Shown here piece after piece: positions 47,285-57,870 of a DNA stretch of 64,000 nt. Numbering within the stretch: position 1 is the first letter of the stretch; the number at the start of each line of letters is the position of its first letter. The translations under genes and the position numbers were made by a program. The DNA comes from Agapetus fuscipes (Eukaryota; Arthropoda; Insecta; Trichoptera; Glossosomatidae), in assembly GCA_951799405.1 (NCBI GenBank), contig OX637344.1, positions 62,001-126,000 on the forward strand, given 5' to 3'. Below the pieces are notes generated by a model. That model made no database searches. It saw nothing but the letters and a program-made list of their open reading frames with translations, and had not been told where the DNA came from.

Positions 47285-47328
47285 ACAGGGGGTCAGCCTC
47301 ATACCAACCTTGTAGTCAAGGAGCTACT
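47285..47328 (-). mobile_element. SINE-C 5' leader fragment
   Basis: AGCTCCTTGACTACAAGG and TTGGTATGAGGCTGACCCC on the minus strand. The body is not recognisable to the left of it. Confidence 0.7.
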
Positions 47329-47524
47329 CATTGAGCATATTTAATCAGTGTTTTAAAATTATAATAACATCACAAACATTGTTAGATTAACTACGAATGT
47401 AACTTTAAATATTTACAAATGTTTGTAAACCAAATCCCGAATGTCCAAATTTTAACTGGAGTTATGTTCGTTTGACATATTAACATAGAATAACATTTTT
47501 TCAGATAAATTACACTTTTCGGAC

Positions 47525-47590
47525 CATTATGGGATGGCTTACATTATGCCCGAAGTAGCCAACGTCTTCAGGAGGCATCCATTCTGTACA
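47525..47590. repeat. Orphan foldback-loop-like sequence
   Basis: CGAAGTAGCCAACGTCTTC and TCTTCAGGAGGCATCC resemble the loops of F1 and F4 (F4 has GGCATCTTCAGGAGC) but no long arms flank it; GGATGG/CATCC is a weak stem. Confidence 0.35.
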
Positions 47591-47659
47591 ACGATTGCAA
47601 ATTAATATCCGAAAAGATCGAGAAATTGATCTTGAAAGTTGATTATAATAGGTAAATAT

Positions 47660-47815
47660 TCATAAATCATAATTCATAAGGTCTTTATTGTTTTTATCAA
47701 TATGTACAAAGTATTACAATAAAAATAAATTTTAAAAATATAATTACAATAAATACTCCCCAAAGTAAGCATAGCTTGTGTTTTGGGGAGGATTCCAACT
47801 TATCTTAACTTAAAA
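47660..47815 (-). other. Possible retrotransposon 3' UTR
   Basis: CTCCCCAAA and TTTGGGGAG form a stem around AGTAAGCATAGCTTGTG, with AT-rich sequence and a possible AATAAA signal on the minus strand. Several arthropod non-LTR elements have such a stem near the 3' end (family knowledge). No coding sequence is visible next to it. Confidence 0.25.
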
Positions 47816-48056
47816 TTAATCACTTAATAGATAAAAATCATAAAAAACAAAAAAACAATATATACACCATTTAGTCATTTACTTAGCAAAAACAGGAAGA
47901 CTAGAATAGAACCTGAATATCTCATACCTGAAATCTGTGTCAGTTTGTACATGAAAACCGTAACTCGAAATTAAACTTCAATAAATACTAGCACTTAATA
48001 ACAGTTGTTTTATTCTAGTTTTTACAAGAAACTTAATTTATCGAGATTATAAAAAA

Positions 48057-48175
48057 ATGGTTGGCGGAAGGCTGGCGATTTTCCACGTACAAATAAATAA
48101 GTCCACACGCAAAGTAGAACTTTCCGGGAAAACCCTTAATAAGTTGCACACAATATATAGCTTAGATGCACTTCT
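48057..48175 (+). mobile_element. SINE-B 3' half, diverged
   Basis: TGGTTGGCGGAAGGCTGGCG, ACAAATAAATAAGTCCAC and ACACAATATATAGCTTAG follow the SINE-B order. Confidence 0.6.
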
Positions 48176-48295
48176 TTTGAAGATAGAATAATTAAAATAG
48201 TTGTGTACAACTAGTACCTAAGTGCAAAATCTCTAGTGACTCATAATTATAGATGTGTTAAATAAATAAAGTGGTACTAGAATACTCTCTGTAGC

Positions 48296-48345
48296 TGAGT
48301 TCTCACAAAAAGTGGTTGGCCGATGGGCGACATTTTTCCCGCGTA
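48296..48345 (+). mobile_element. SINE-B fragment
   Basis: AAAGTGGTTGGCCGATGGGC at 48309 resembles the SINE-B AAGTGGTTGGTGTAAGGCC block. Too short to be secure. Confidence 0.35.
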
Positions 48346-48499
48346 CGGAGAAAGAAACGAGTCTCTGGCCTTTTCAGTGCACAGCATCTCCCAAGCCCGC
48401 GATCTCTACTGAGTTTCTATCTCAGCACAGTATGGCACTTAGCAAGTTGGCAGTAAAAAAATGAGCAACATTTCTCCTCCTTTTCAACAAGCTATAATA

Positions 48500-48680
48500 A
48501 AGTGAGCTGCACTTGTAGTGCAACTTCTTACAGCGACTCTCCAAACGGCATTTGGAACCTATATCCATTTTTACAGTCAAAGGAACTGACCTTACGCTAA
48601 TCACTTCAGCTGAAGTAGAGGTTCTCAAGCACCTGAGGGGGCTGGTTCTCATTTTTTGTGAAGGCTGAGTTAACTTTGCC
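48500..48680 (-). mobile_element. SINE-B 3' two-thirds
   Basis: On the minus strand: TCACAAAAAATGAGAACCAG, CCCCCTCAGGTGC, ACTTCAGCTGAAGTG hairpin, ACAGTAAAAATGG-type block, and AAGTTGCACTACAAGTGCAG replacing the usual end. Confidence 0.75.
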
Positions 48681-50742
48681 TGTATTTATATTATGATTTT
48701 GATCTACGGATGGGATGTATTCTAATGGTAACATAAAGTTAAAATGTCTGGTAACTGAAGTACATAACTACGTTTGTACATATAAAGATAAAAATGTAAT
48801 AATCAGCCAAATCCAATATTTTTTCGGAAGTCTTGTTTTTAACGGAAGGCAGTCAAATTGTCGTTATTGTTACATGAATAAAAAATACATTATCATCAAA
48901 TGTTTGCGCACAATAAACATTCAAATTTATTGTTAACATCCTGAACACACTTATTCTGATTCCACTAATTGAGGATATGCTGTTCTTTATGATTTAATTA
49001 ACAAATCATTCAAGATCATTCTGTTTGTAGGTCGCGTAGGCTGCCATCAGTGATCATTAGAAATCAATATGGTAGATAGCTCAGTTCGCCTGTCACTTCC
49101 GATCACCTTAAATGTGAGACATGATAATTGTCGTGTAATTGATGATTTCCGAATTTTTAAATCATTTTTCAATGACAAAAACTTTTGTAAAAAAGTATTT
49201 GATAGATACATCGACAGATGCGCAATTTTGTAATTTTGACAGGATGACGCTGGCGCTGATATCAAAAACATCTGCTTAGAGTTTGATGGGAAATACCTTG
49301 AATATTGATTGTAAAAGATCGCAGCCAGCAGCTTGTTTTTGAGTAGTTTTAATAGAATGTAGTAAACGTAATCTTCAGCAAGCAGCTTAATTTGAACTTA
49401 GCTCTTTCACTCTGAAAGTTAATACTCGTGCTCTAAGCGGGTAAACTATTTTATTTTATAGAATTCTAATAAAGATTTGATTAAAAAAAAAGCATACATA
49501 CATTTACACTGCAAGAAAATGTTTTCTTGCGTTTCCATAATTTCATTTAATTTAAAAAACCTTAGATTTCCGCCTTTGATTCTCTATGACTCCGCTAAAG
49601 ATAATTGTCTCTTCTTTCATCGCAGCGGCCACTAAAGCAGACTAAAAATATATTTTAAAACGAAGTTTTTTCCAGGTGCTAAAATCAGTTTATTTTTCTA
49701 CTAAAAACTGCTTGTTCATATTGCTCAGATTGCATCAGATTTCTCACTGATAGATTTCCATATAATAAGTTCGCGTGGAGCTAAATCAATACAAATAGAC
49801 GCTTTCTTTACTGTCGGACAGCGCAAGTAGGGCAATTACTGACGGTCACACTGTGTACGTGTACACACCAACACACTCACACACACACATACATGCACAC
49901 AGAAATATCCCATACTCAAGTATACAATTAAAAGTTGATCGCATGGTTGATATGGAAACTGGTTTTTTGTAGATTAGATCATCGATTTAGTGTTTACCTT
50001 ATTTTGAAGGTGATGAGATGTTTTCTGTTTTATTTATAAACTTTTTTTTTTTGTAAAAAAATATTGTTGAATTTTTTGGCGCATTCAAAAATTTTAATCA
50101 ACATTAATAAAAAGAAACCTATAGTGATAACCCAATTAGAAATACCGGAAACAATTCAAATCAGTACTAAAAGATAGAGAGTCTTGTAGACGAATTCAAT
50201 ATACTTACTCAATATATTTTTTCCTTTAAAATAAGTATTTATGCGAATAAATTAAAGAAGCAGCAGGTTCACTTTTAAGATTTAAACGGGGTTGTACATT
50301 TCAGGAATAGCGATCCTACCTCTGTAAGGTGTTAGTTAGGTATAAATATATCTCCCATCCCTCAGCAAAGGACACAATTCCTTTTCCTTATCCTCTCACA
50401 CCCACAGATTCCTCATCTCCTGAATAATGTCCTCATAACCGAATAACTGTGGACACCTACCACAAACCAGGAGTAACTACTATTGGCATTTTCCATCCTG
50501 AAAGTAAGAAGTCGTTTCCAAAGGTGGCTGAACCAACCCATAAGGCGGTCAGTGGCAAGGGATCATGCAGACCCCGGGAAACAGTTTTTTTTTTAACCAT
50601 CTCAAGAATTTCTGATTATCAGTTAAAATAACCATGATTTTAGTCAATTTTTGATTAACGTGGCACTGAAAAAAGTAGAATAATATTGTTTTTTTATTAT
50701 ATTTTTAAGGGTAGATTTATTAACACAGTGAAAGTCCATTTT
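48681..50742. other. Unassigned AT-rich DNA
   Basis: No gene or SINE recognised. 50340-50590 is less AT-rich (TCCCATCCCTCAGCAAAGG, ATCCTCTCACACCCACAG, AGGCGGTCAGTGGCAAGGG) and looks like a unit of its own, perhaps a non-coding exon or an old repeat. Confidence 0.45.
49862..49900. repeat. Imperfect CA microsatellite
   Basis: CACACACTCACACACACACA-type run with CATACATG interruptions. Confidence 0.8.
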
Positions 50743-50918
50743 TATTTATTTAAAAAATTTCAAATGGAAAACAAAGTTTTAATTCACTTATTTATTTCTT
50801 TTTAGTGCTCGAACATTTTCGCCTAATGAGGCATCTTCAGGAGCAGATTGGTTACCTAAAAAGAAATAAATAAGTGAATTAAAACTTTGTTTTCCAGTTG
50901 AAATTTTTTAAATAAATA
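50743..50918. repeat. Foldback F4, 62-bp arms
   Basis: 50743-50804 pairs with 50857-50918 with about two mismatches (arms include AAAACAAAGTTTTAATTC). The 52-base loop holds GCTC/GAGC, GCCT/AGGC stems and GGCATCTTCAGGAGC. Confidence 0.93.
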
Positions 50919-53095
50919 TTGTTTTTCTTTCATTGTAACTTATGTGTTTGAAATACGTAACATTTATTTTTAAAATATCATATCACATTTCGTACAATAA
51001 CCTTGAGTATGTATTTTTTTGTTACACTTCAATCATTAAAATAATCTGTATGCTTTGTAATACCTCATTGTATTCATGTGTCCTTGAATAGAATATCTAA
51101 TACTGCACAAAAAATACCATTTTTAATTTTGTTGACAGAACAAATCAGCGCAATCTCATACAAAACCAACAAAGAAGTCATTACCAGTATGAAAATCCAG
51201 GGAACAAAATGATCTAGTTTTTTTTTCAATCGACTCTATGTATGTAGGTACATTATAACTTTATAATGTATTTTATAATACACAATATTCAATTGTTTGC
51301 TTTATCTTTTGATCTGATATTCAATGGAAAAAATCTTGACATTCAACCATGAAAAAATTGCAAGAAGGTACTCGTATGTAGCTTACACCCGTATGCAGAA
51401 ACGTCGCTATGAGAACTCACGGTGCTGTGCGTGAATTCAAGAAAATTATTGTCTTTTGGCCGGGTGGATAAGGGAAATAGTGTTGGTGTATGTTTGTAAG
51501 TAAATATCTCCTAATCCCGCTTGGCTCTCTGTACGAATGCTTTGACCGTGCCTCTACGGCTTACGTCTGTATGTTTTTTCATAAAACAATATTAGGAGTA
51601 CAAATATTTGATAAGGTAGCCAAGATTTTCCATAAACAGAAAGTTTTCCCCACAAAACACTAAGACTGAGACGTTCGAGACCTGTTGAAGTGATATTTGG
51701 TTATTGGTCGGTAAAAATACCCTATATTGTAAAACATGCTACACTTCCATTCTGAGAAATGGAACATCTGTTTCCGTGACGTTTCCAGTCAATAAAAAAT
51801 CTTGTTGTTAGGAGTTGCATTTTTCTTCTCAAATTTATTTAAAAATATGTATTTTTTAAACAACACCTCATTTCATGAATATCTTCTCATAGCAGTTTTT
51901 CTGAATACGGCTGTTCCATACATGGGAATATGGTGATAAAAAGTTAAAACTCATCACACCATACAAATGTCACTTGAACGTTTTGTTCTAAGTGACGTAT
52001 CTATGACACCCAGATCAGTTTATTTACATTGTTTGTTGGAAAAATGAATGCATTTGTTGACCTACAAAATACATTGTATGAAATAAATACAGATATATGA
52101 GTGCTTACAATAAATGCAACAAAATGAGAGAGATAAACTATTCCATTATGATTAAGACAGAATCAGAAACGGCAATCCAGGATTTGTTTTGAAAATGATA
52201 TAAATGTATATAAATGAAGAGATAATGTTTTCAATACATTTATCTCATTAAAAGGAAATCCTGTATTGCCACATGTTGTTCTATTAACGTCTCATATGAT
52301 GATGATGAGATGCAACTTCGCACTTAAGGTGTATTTGAGACCAAAAACAACTTTGGCTATTCAAAAAAATATTTATAGGGTTAGCTTTCTATATATTTAA
52401 AAGAATTGAAAATATTTTTTTTTATTTTTTTTTCCTTCAAATCAGCTGGTAATATGCCAAAAACCATTTAAAAAAGGCTGACTTTCCAGCGCGACTCACT
52501 TGTTATTCATAAATATTTCAATGCCAAATATTTCATTTTTCGATAAAGTATTTATTCAGTTAAATTGAGACGATTTTCGAAAATTCATTTTTTACTTATT
52601 TACTGAGTTATAAATTTTGTTTCAAAATGTGTTTACGTAATATTTTTTTGTACGCGTTTTTAGTTCCTCCTGATCTTTTTCCGCAAATATCACATCGTGG
52701 TTAAGTGAAACAAATGTTTTTAATTGTTTTCGTACATATTTTATTTGTCTAACAAAAAGAGGTAACATGTAAAGGCCTCTTGTAATTTTCGATTTTTGTT
52801 AATTTTCTATTTTTTACATAGATGGCGTTGGCCTATCCAATTTGATGGTTAGGCCGACAGAGGTGAAAAAACAGTTTTCTTGAAGACCGATCGGGACACA
52901 TGTATACATTATGTTCACATATTATATACGTATAAAATATGCAATAGGTATATGTGTAAATAAAATATACAGAATACGCGTAAAAATTCCGATATATGTT
53001 GACGGTACGACGGAAAAGAGACATGAACACCATGTCGAGTCGATAGAGTCGATAATAATATAATTTTGTATTCATTTTCAGGATTCCACGACATA
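50919..53095. other. Unassigned AT-rich DNA
   Basis: No feature recognised. Confidence 0.55.
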
Positions 53096-54258
53096 TCGAT
53101 AAAAGACAATTCGTCCAACGATTACTCGGCCATAGACAAATCGGTCACACGACACTTCGTCCTCACGACTTTTCGGCAAACGAAATTTCGGTCAAAGACA
53201 AATCGGTCAACGACAACTCGTCCAACAACAACTCGGCCATAGACAAATCGGTCACACGACACTTCGTCTACACGACTTTTCGGCCAACGACATTTCGGTC
53301 AAAGACAAATCGGTCAACGACAACCCGTCCAAAGACAACTCGGCCATAGACAAATCGGTCACACGACACTTCGTCCACACGACTTTTCGACCAACGACTT
53401 TTCGGTCAACGACATTTCGGTCAAAGACAAATCGGTCAACGACAGCCCGTCCAAAGACCCGGCCATAGACAAGTCGGTCACACGACACTCCGTCCACACG
53501 ACTTTTCGGCCAACAACATTTCGGTCAAAGACAAATCGGTCAACGACAACCCGTCCAAAGACAAGTCGGTCACACGACACTCCGTCCACACGACTTTTCG
53601 GCCAATGACATTTCGGTCAAAGACAAATCGGTCAACGACAACCCGTCCAAAGACAAGTCGGTCACATGACACTCCGTCCACACGACTTTTCGGCCAATGA
53701 CATTTCGGTCAAAGACAAATCGGTCAACGACAACCCGTCCAAAGACAAGTCGGTCACACGACACTCCGTCCACACGACTTTTCGGCCAACGACATTTCGG
53801 TCAAAGACAAATCGGTCAACGACAACCTGTCCAAAGACAACTCGGCCATAGACAAGTCGGTCACACGACACTCCGTCCACACGACTTTTCGGCCAACGAC
53901 ATTTCGGTCAAAGACAAATCGGTCAACGACAGCCCGTCCAAAGACCCGGCCATAGACAAGTCGGTCACACGACACTCCGTCCACACGACTTTTCGGCCAA
54001 CGACATTTCGGTCCAAGACAAATCGGTCAACGACAACCCGTCCAAAGACCCGGCCATAGACAAGTCGGTCACACGACACTCCGTCCACACGACTTTTCGG
54101 CTAACGACATTTCGGTCAAAGACAAATCGGTCAACGACAACCCGTCCAAAGACAACTCGGCCATAGACAAATCGGTCACACGACACTTCGTCCACACGAC
54201 TTTTCGGCCAACGACTTTTCGGTCAACGACATTTCGGTCAATGACATTTCGGTCACAT
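53096..54258 (-). repeat. Higher-order minisatellite, 15-bp basis
   Basis: Built of 15-base variants (TCGGTCAAAGACAAA, TCGGTCAACGACAAC, CCGTCCAAAGACAAC, TCGGCCATAGACAAG, TTTCGGCCAACGACA). They form larger units of 92, 92, 92, 107, 104, 104 and 107 bases from 53497 to 54195, with three or four more at the left. Length variants differ by gain or loss of about one 15-mer. On the minus strand it spells a five-residue rhythm (DRFVF, DRNVV, GRKVV), but the 92-base units shift frame, so no long protein results. The right end abuts SINE-A within 20 bases. Confidence 0.95.
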
Positions 54259-54275
54259 ACAATATATGGTATTCA

Positions 54276-54658
54276 ACCGGTCCGTAGTCTTATGATTTAC
54301 ACTTCTGACTCGTAAATGGAAGATTGTGTTTAGAGGGCTCTTGAGGTGTGATACACAAAAAAACAGCGCTCACCAAATAAATCATCCTAATTTTATTATT
54401 ATTATTGTGGGTTCGAATTCCAGCGGAGCACAAAAAAATATAAGTACCATTTATATTTTCAAATATGCCCTTTGCTTGGTGACAAAAAATCATATACCTT
54501 TCCCAAAGCCCGGTCACTAAAGGTCCATCCAGCATTAGAGCAACTGGGTCTTGCTTAAGAATTGGTAATTTCTACAGCGACGACCAAGCTCGCAGAGGGC
54601 TCTTGAGGTGTGATACACACAAAAACAACGCTCACCAAATAAATCATTATTTTTTTTT
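54276..54658 (+). mobile_element. SINE-A with nested insertion, tail type 1
   Basis: Head ACCGGTCCGTAGTCTTATG, split at 54329-54403, then GGTTCGAATTCCAGCGGAGC, the full body, and tail AGAGGGCTCTTGAGGTGTG ... CAACGCTCACCAAATAAATC, T-rich. Its right part belongs to the 292-bp duplication. Confidence 0.92.
54329..54403 (+). mobile_element. Type 1 tail inserted in SINE-A head
   Basis: TTTAGAGGGCTCTTGAGGTG to ATCATCCTAATTTTATTATT, bounded by ATTGTG at 54323-54328 and 54404-54409. This is a 5'-truncated LINE or SINE-A tail that landed in the older SINE, showing that the tail alone is enough to be carried by the machinery. Confidence 0.88.
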
Positions 54659-54870
54659 AATTGTCGAAATAACGAATCGTGAAAATAAATAGTTTGTTAA
54701 CGAACAGGTTTTCTAAGATATTCTGTGGAGCACATCTATATGTGACCGAAAGTCGTTTGAACGAAATTTCGTGTGAACGAAAAAACCTTTCCCAATGACC
54801 GGTCACCAAAGGTCCATCCAGCTTTACTTTATCCAGCAACTGGGTCTTGCTTGACAATTGGCGCTTTGTA
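54579..54870 (+). repeat. 292-bp identical duplication, left copy
   Basis: Matches 56576-56867 base for base as far as I can read, offset 1997. It spans a SINE-A tail, about 120 bases of other sequence including GACCGAAAGTCGTTTGAACG (similar to the 53 kb minisatellite), and the start of the next SINE-A. Confidence 0.93.
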
Positions 54871-54896
54871 GCGACGATGACCAAGCTCGTAAAAAT
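54784..54896 (+). mobile_element. SINE-A body, part of A-B composite
   Basis: ACCTTTCCCAATGACCGGTC through TTGGCGCTTTGTAGCGACG and GACCAAGCTCGTAAAAATG, then SINE-B begins, repeating the junction of 22867/22868. The tRNA-like head is missing. Confidence 0.88.
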
Positions 54897-55180
54897 GTCG
54901 ATAGCTCAATTGGTAGAATGCTTGCATTCCATGCCGAGAGCAAGGGTTCGATCTCAAGGCTTACTCAGCCTTCACAAGAAATGAGAACCAGCCCCCTCGG
55001 GAGCTGGGAAACCCCCACTTCAAATGAAGTGGTTGGTGTAAAGCCGGCCACTTTACCTCTAAAAATAAATAGGTCCCGAATCCCGAAGTGACACTAAATA
55101 CTGTAACTTCTAACTATAAAAAATAACTATGTAACTACAAACTTTATAGTGTAACTACACATAATGTGTAGCTTAGTTGC
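54897..55180 (+). mobile_element. SINE-B part of A-B composite
   Basis: GTCGATAGCTCAATTGGTAG and GGGTTCGATCTC head, ACCAGCCCCCTCGGGAGC, CCACTTCAAATGAAGTGG hairpin, GTGTAAAGCCGGCCAC and ATAATGTGTAGCTTAGTTGC. The 3' part is expanded by repeated TGTAACT-type blocks and lacks the CATGCGACCCC section. Confidence 0.92.
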
Positions 55181-55182
55181 GT

Positions 55183-55259
55183 TCTGTGCTCCGCCGGGAA
55201 TTGAACTTACAACCTTCCGATTAAGAGTTGGAAGCGTAGTCAATAGACTAAGGACCGAT
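55183..55259 (-). mobile_element. SINE-A head fragment
   Basis: Minus strand: ATCGGTCCTTAGTCTATTG, GTTGTAAGTTCAATTCCCGG and CGGAGCACAGA. Only the tRNA-like head remains, directly against the SINE-B end. Confidence 0.8.
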
Positions 55260-55504
55260 CTTTTTGCACGCATTTGGAAAAAAAATGTCGAATTCTAAGA
55301 AATATTATTATTTATTATACAAGAAGTAGGTAGGTACCTTTTGTTGGTATAACTTTTTCCTCGCTGACGATATTCTGCTGGCCATGTTGTGCTATTATTG
55401 TTATTTGAGATGCAGGTGTTTTCTTATGTAGGGCTGTCAAAAATATATTGTCTTCATGCGTGAAATTAATTTTAATTTTTTTTTTCATTACTTTGGTTTA
55501 GCTC

Positions 55505-55628
55505 AAAATCTATAATCTATAAATCGCTATTGCCATTTACGGCTCATATTTAATGCATAACCACAAGCAGGCACATTTAAGTTCGTGTTTACACATGTTG
55601 TACAATAACAGTAAAAAATATAATATCA
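55505..55628 (-). mobile_element. SINE-C, 3' part, split by SINE-A
   Basis: Minus-strand 3' region ending in ATTTATAGATTATAGATTTT. Continues at 55921-56092 beyond a complete SINE-A. Confidence 0.78.
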
Positions 55629-55920
55629 GGATGATTTATTCGGTGAGCGCTGTTTTTGTGTGAATCACACCCTCCTCCTTCGAGCCCTCTGCGAGCTTGG
55701 TCGTCGCTGTAGAAAGCTCCAATTCTCATGCAAGACCCAGTTGGTGTAAAGCCGGATCGACCTATGGTGACCGACCTTTGACAAAGACAGATTAATTTTG
55801 CAACCCAACGAAGAGCAAATATTAAAAATGAAATCTTTTTTTTGAGCTCCGCCGGAATTCGAACCCACTTCCTTCCGATCCGGATTCAAAGTTTTAACCA
55901 CTAGACTGCGGGCCGGTCTG
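55629..55920 (-). mobile_element. SINE-A nested in SINE-C
   Basis: Minus-strand full-length copy: GACCGGCCCGCAGTCTAGTG head, GGTTCGAATTCCGGCGGAGC, body, and tail AGAGGGCTCGAAGGAGGAG, TGTGATTCACACAAAAACAG, CGCTCACCGAATAAATCATC. SINE-C sequence continues on both sides, so SINE-A inserted later. The exact duplication is unresolved (TACAA is possible). Confidence 0.9.
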
Positions 55921-56092
55921 CCTTTTTATGTGTCTTTATCTACAAAATAAACCAAATCTCACATGAACATGAACTTAGCAACTCTTATCGCCCTGTTTTG
56001 AAATCGGGGTGGCAATTGCAAAAGTGAACCAAGTTTTTTTCTGTATGGTTGTCAGCCTCATACCAAACAACTAGTTAAGGTTAATAATTATA
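55921..56092 (-). mobile_element. SINE-C, 5' part, split by SINE-A
   Basis: Minus-strand GGTATGAGGCTGACAACCAT, GGTTCACTTTTGCAATTGCC, GAGTTGCTAAGTTCATGTTC. Completes the element begun at 55505. Confidence 0.82.
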
Positions 56093-56362
56093 GGCATTAT
56101 TTCTTTTAAAATTACTCACCTTTGATATCTCTTTAAATATTAATTTATATTGACAGACTGCATTTGCGTCAACCCTTGTGAGTGATAAAAAATATATGCA
56201 TGTGTCAGTTTGTGTAGTGGTGTGAGAAAAACTAACACACTGTTTTTTTTTTGTACATTGATGGGATAGCTCCAAAACTTAATATATACATTTTGTATTA
56301 TTTTCAAAACAATTCAAAGATTTCAATTAATGATATTTCAAAATAAAATTGACAGTTAATTG

Positions 56363-56655
56363 TGACCGGTTTGTAGTTCAGTAGTAACACTTCGAACTCT
56401 GAATGGAAGGTTGTGGGTACGATTCCCGGTGGAGCAAAAAAAAAACATTTATATTTTCAAATTTTCTCGTCGCTGGGTTGAAAATTCATAAACCTTGACC
56501 AAAGACCGGTCATCAAAAGGTCTATCCAGCCTTACAGCCACTGGGTCTTGCTTGAGAATTGGCGCTTTCTAGAGCGACGACCAAGCTCGCAGAGGGCTCT
56601 TGAGGTGTGATACACACAAAAACAACGCTCACCAAATAAATCATTATTTTTTTTT
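56363..56655 (+). mobile_element. SINE-A, full length, tail type 1
   Basis: GACCGGTTTGTAGTTCAGTA, GGTACGATTCCCGGTGGAGC, GGTCTATCCAGCCTTACAGC and AGAGGGCTCTTGAGGTGTG. The right part is inside the 292-bp duplication. Confidence 0.93.
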
Positions 56656-56867
56656 AATTGTCGAAATAACGAATCGTGAAAATAAATAGTTTGTTAACGA
56701 ACAGGTTTTCTAAGATATTCTGTGGAGCACATCTATATGTGACCGAAAGTCGTTTGAACGAAATTTCGTGTGAACGAAAAAACCTTTCCCAATGACCGGT
56801 CACCAAAGGTCCATCCAGCTTTACTTTATCCAGCAACTGGGTCTTGCTTGACAATTGGCGCTTTGTA
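56576..56867 (+). repeat. 292-bp identical duplication, right copy
   Basis: See 54579-54870. The copies diverge immediately outside: left flank SINE-A in both, right flank GCGACGATG in the first and ACACATAAA in the second. Confidence 0.93.
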
Positions 56868-56912
56868 ACACATAAAAACAGCGCTCACCAATTAAATCAG
56901 CCTATTTTTTAT
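56781..56912 (+). mobile_element. SINE-A body joined to tail type 1
   Basis: Body from AACCTTTCCCAATGACCGG to GGCGCTTTGTA, then a jump straight to ACACATAAAAACAGCGCTC, deleting the AGAGGGCTCTTGAGG block. Confidence 0.82.
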
Positions 56913-57194
56913 TTTTTTAAATAACCTCGATTTGGAGATCCCTACGTTTGACAGTATGCCAATGTATTATAATGACCGGATAGCAGACAAAGTGAATAAT
57001 ATCAATGTATTGGTAGGGTCTGGCCGTCTTAGTGTGGAATTGTAGAAAAAAATATTATTATTTTAGCTAGCACATCTGCCGGCACACAGTCAAAGTTAAA
57101 CATTATAAAAAAGTGCTAACCTTATTTAGTTACGACATTTATCAACAGATTACGAATTTTACGATTTTTTACGAATTCCGTGTATCTATAACTC

Positions 57195-57345
57195 CCTCTT
57201 AAACATGCTGCATGTATTATCATAAAAACATTTGATCCCTCAAATTAACTGTAATTGTAGCAACCTTTTTGAAAAACAGGTGGCATTTACAAAAGTGAAC
57301 CAATTCTTTACATTTCGGTAGTCAGCCTCATGTTAACGTATTATA
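57195..57345 (-). mobile_element. SINE-C, old copy
   Basis: Minus strand: ACATGAGGCTGACTACCG, TTGGTTCACTTTTGTAAATG, AGGTTGCTACAATTACAG and CATGCAGCATGTTTAAGAGG. Strongly diverged and tailless. Confidence 0.65.
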
Positions 57346-57870
57346 GTGAATGAACTTCCCCTATGTAACGCGTCTCTCTTTGGTATCTTTTCCTTTCTTT
57401 TCCAAGTCTCTAACTAATCTTTTTTTTTAATTTAGAAAAATTACATTACATCCGGTTATAAGAACAATAAACAACGTTGTTGATTATGTAATAATTAAAG
57501 CTTAGTAAAAAAACACTAAATTATCAGTTAACCACGTATCTTAATAACTTATCGTATGCAAATGAGCTATGAACACAAATGATTAATGACCAACACATGC
57601 TTATTGTTTATATTTCCGATTTGTTTCTCGGTATTACGTTGCGTACACATCTTTATCTTTAATCATACAAATACAATTTTTCTCCCAACTTGTAATGATT
57701 TCAATAAATCAAAAAAGGTTACAGCATTACGTTTCAAGGTTGTGTAGGAGATACGTTTTCACTTTCAGTACGAGTTATTAATTACCTATGCAGTAGTTGA
57801 AATGTGAGGTTAAGTGAGACACTGCCATGGGACGCTATTTTACATCAGAATGAGAGGAAACCTGTTATTT
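57346..57870. other. Unassigned AT-rich DNA
   Basis: No recognisable feature. Confidence 0.55.

Noticed and set aside
53252..54195. Overlapping minus-strand proteins with pentapeptide rhythm
   Set aside because: Each frame ends within one or two units because 92-base units shift frame; the rhythm comes from a 15-base DNA period.
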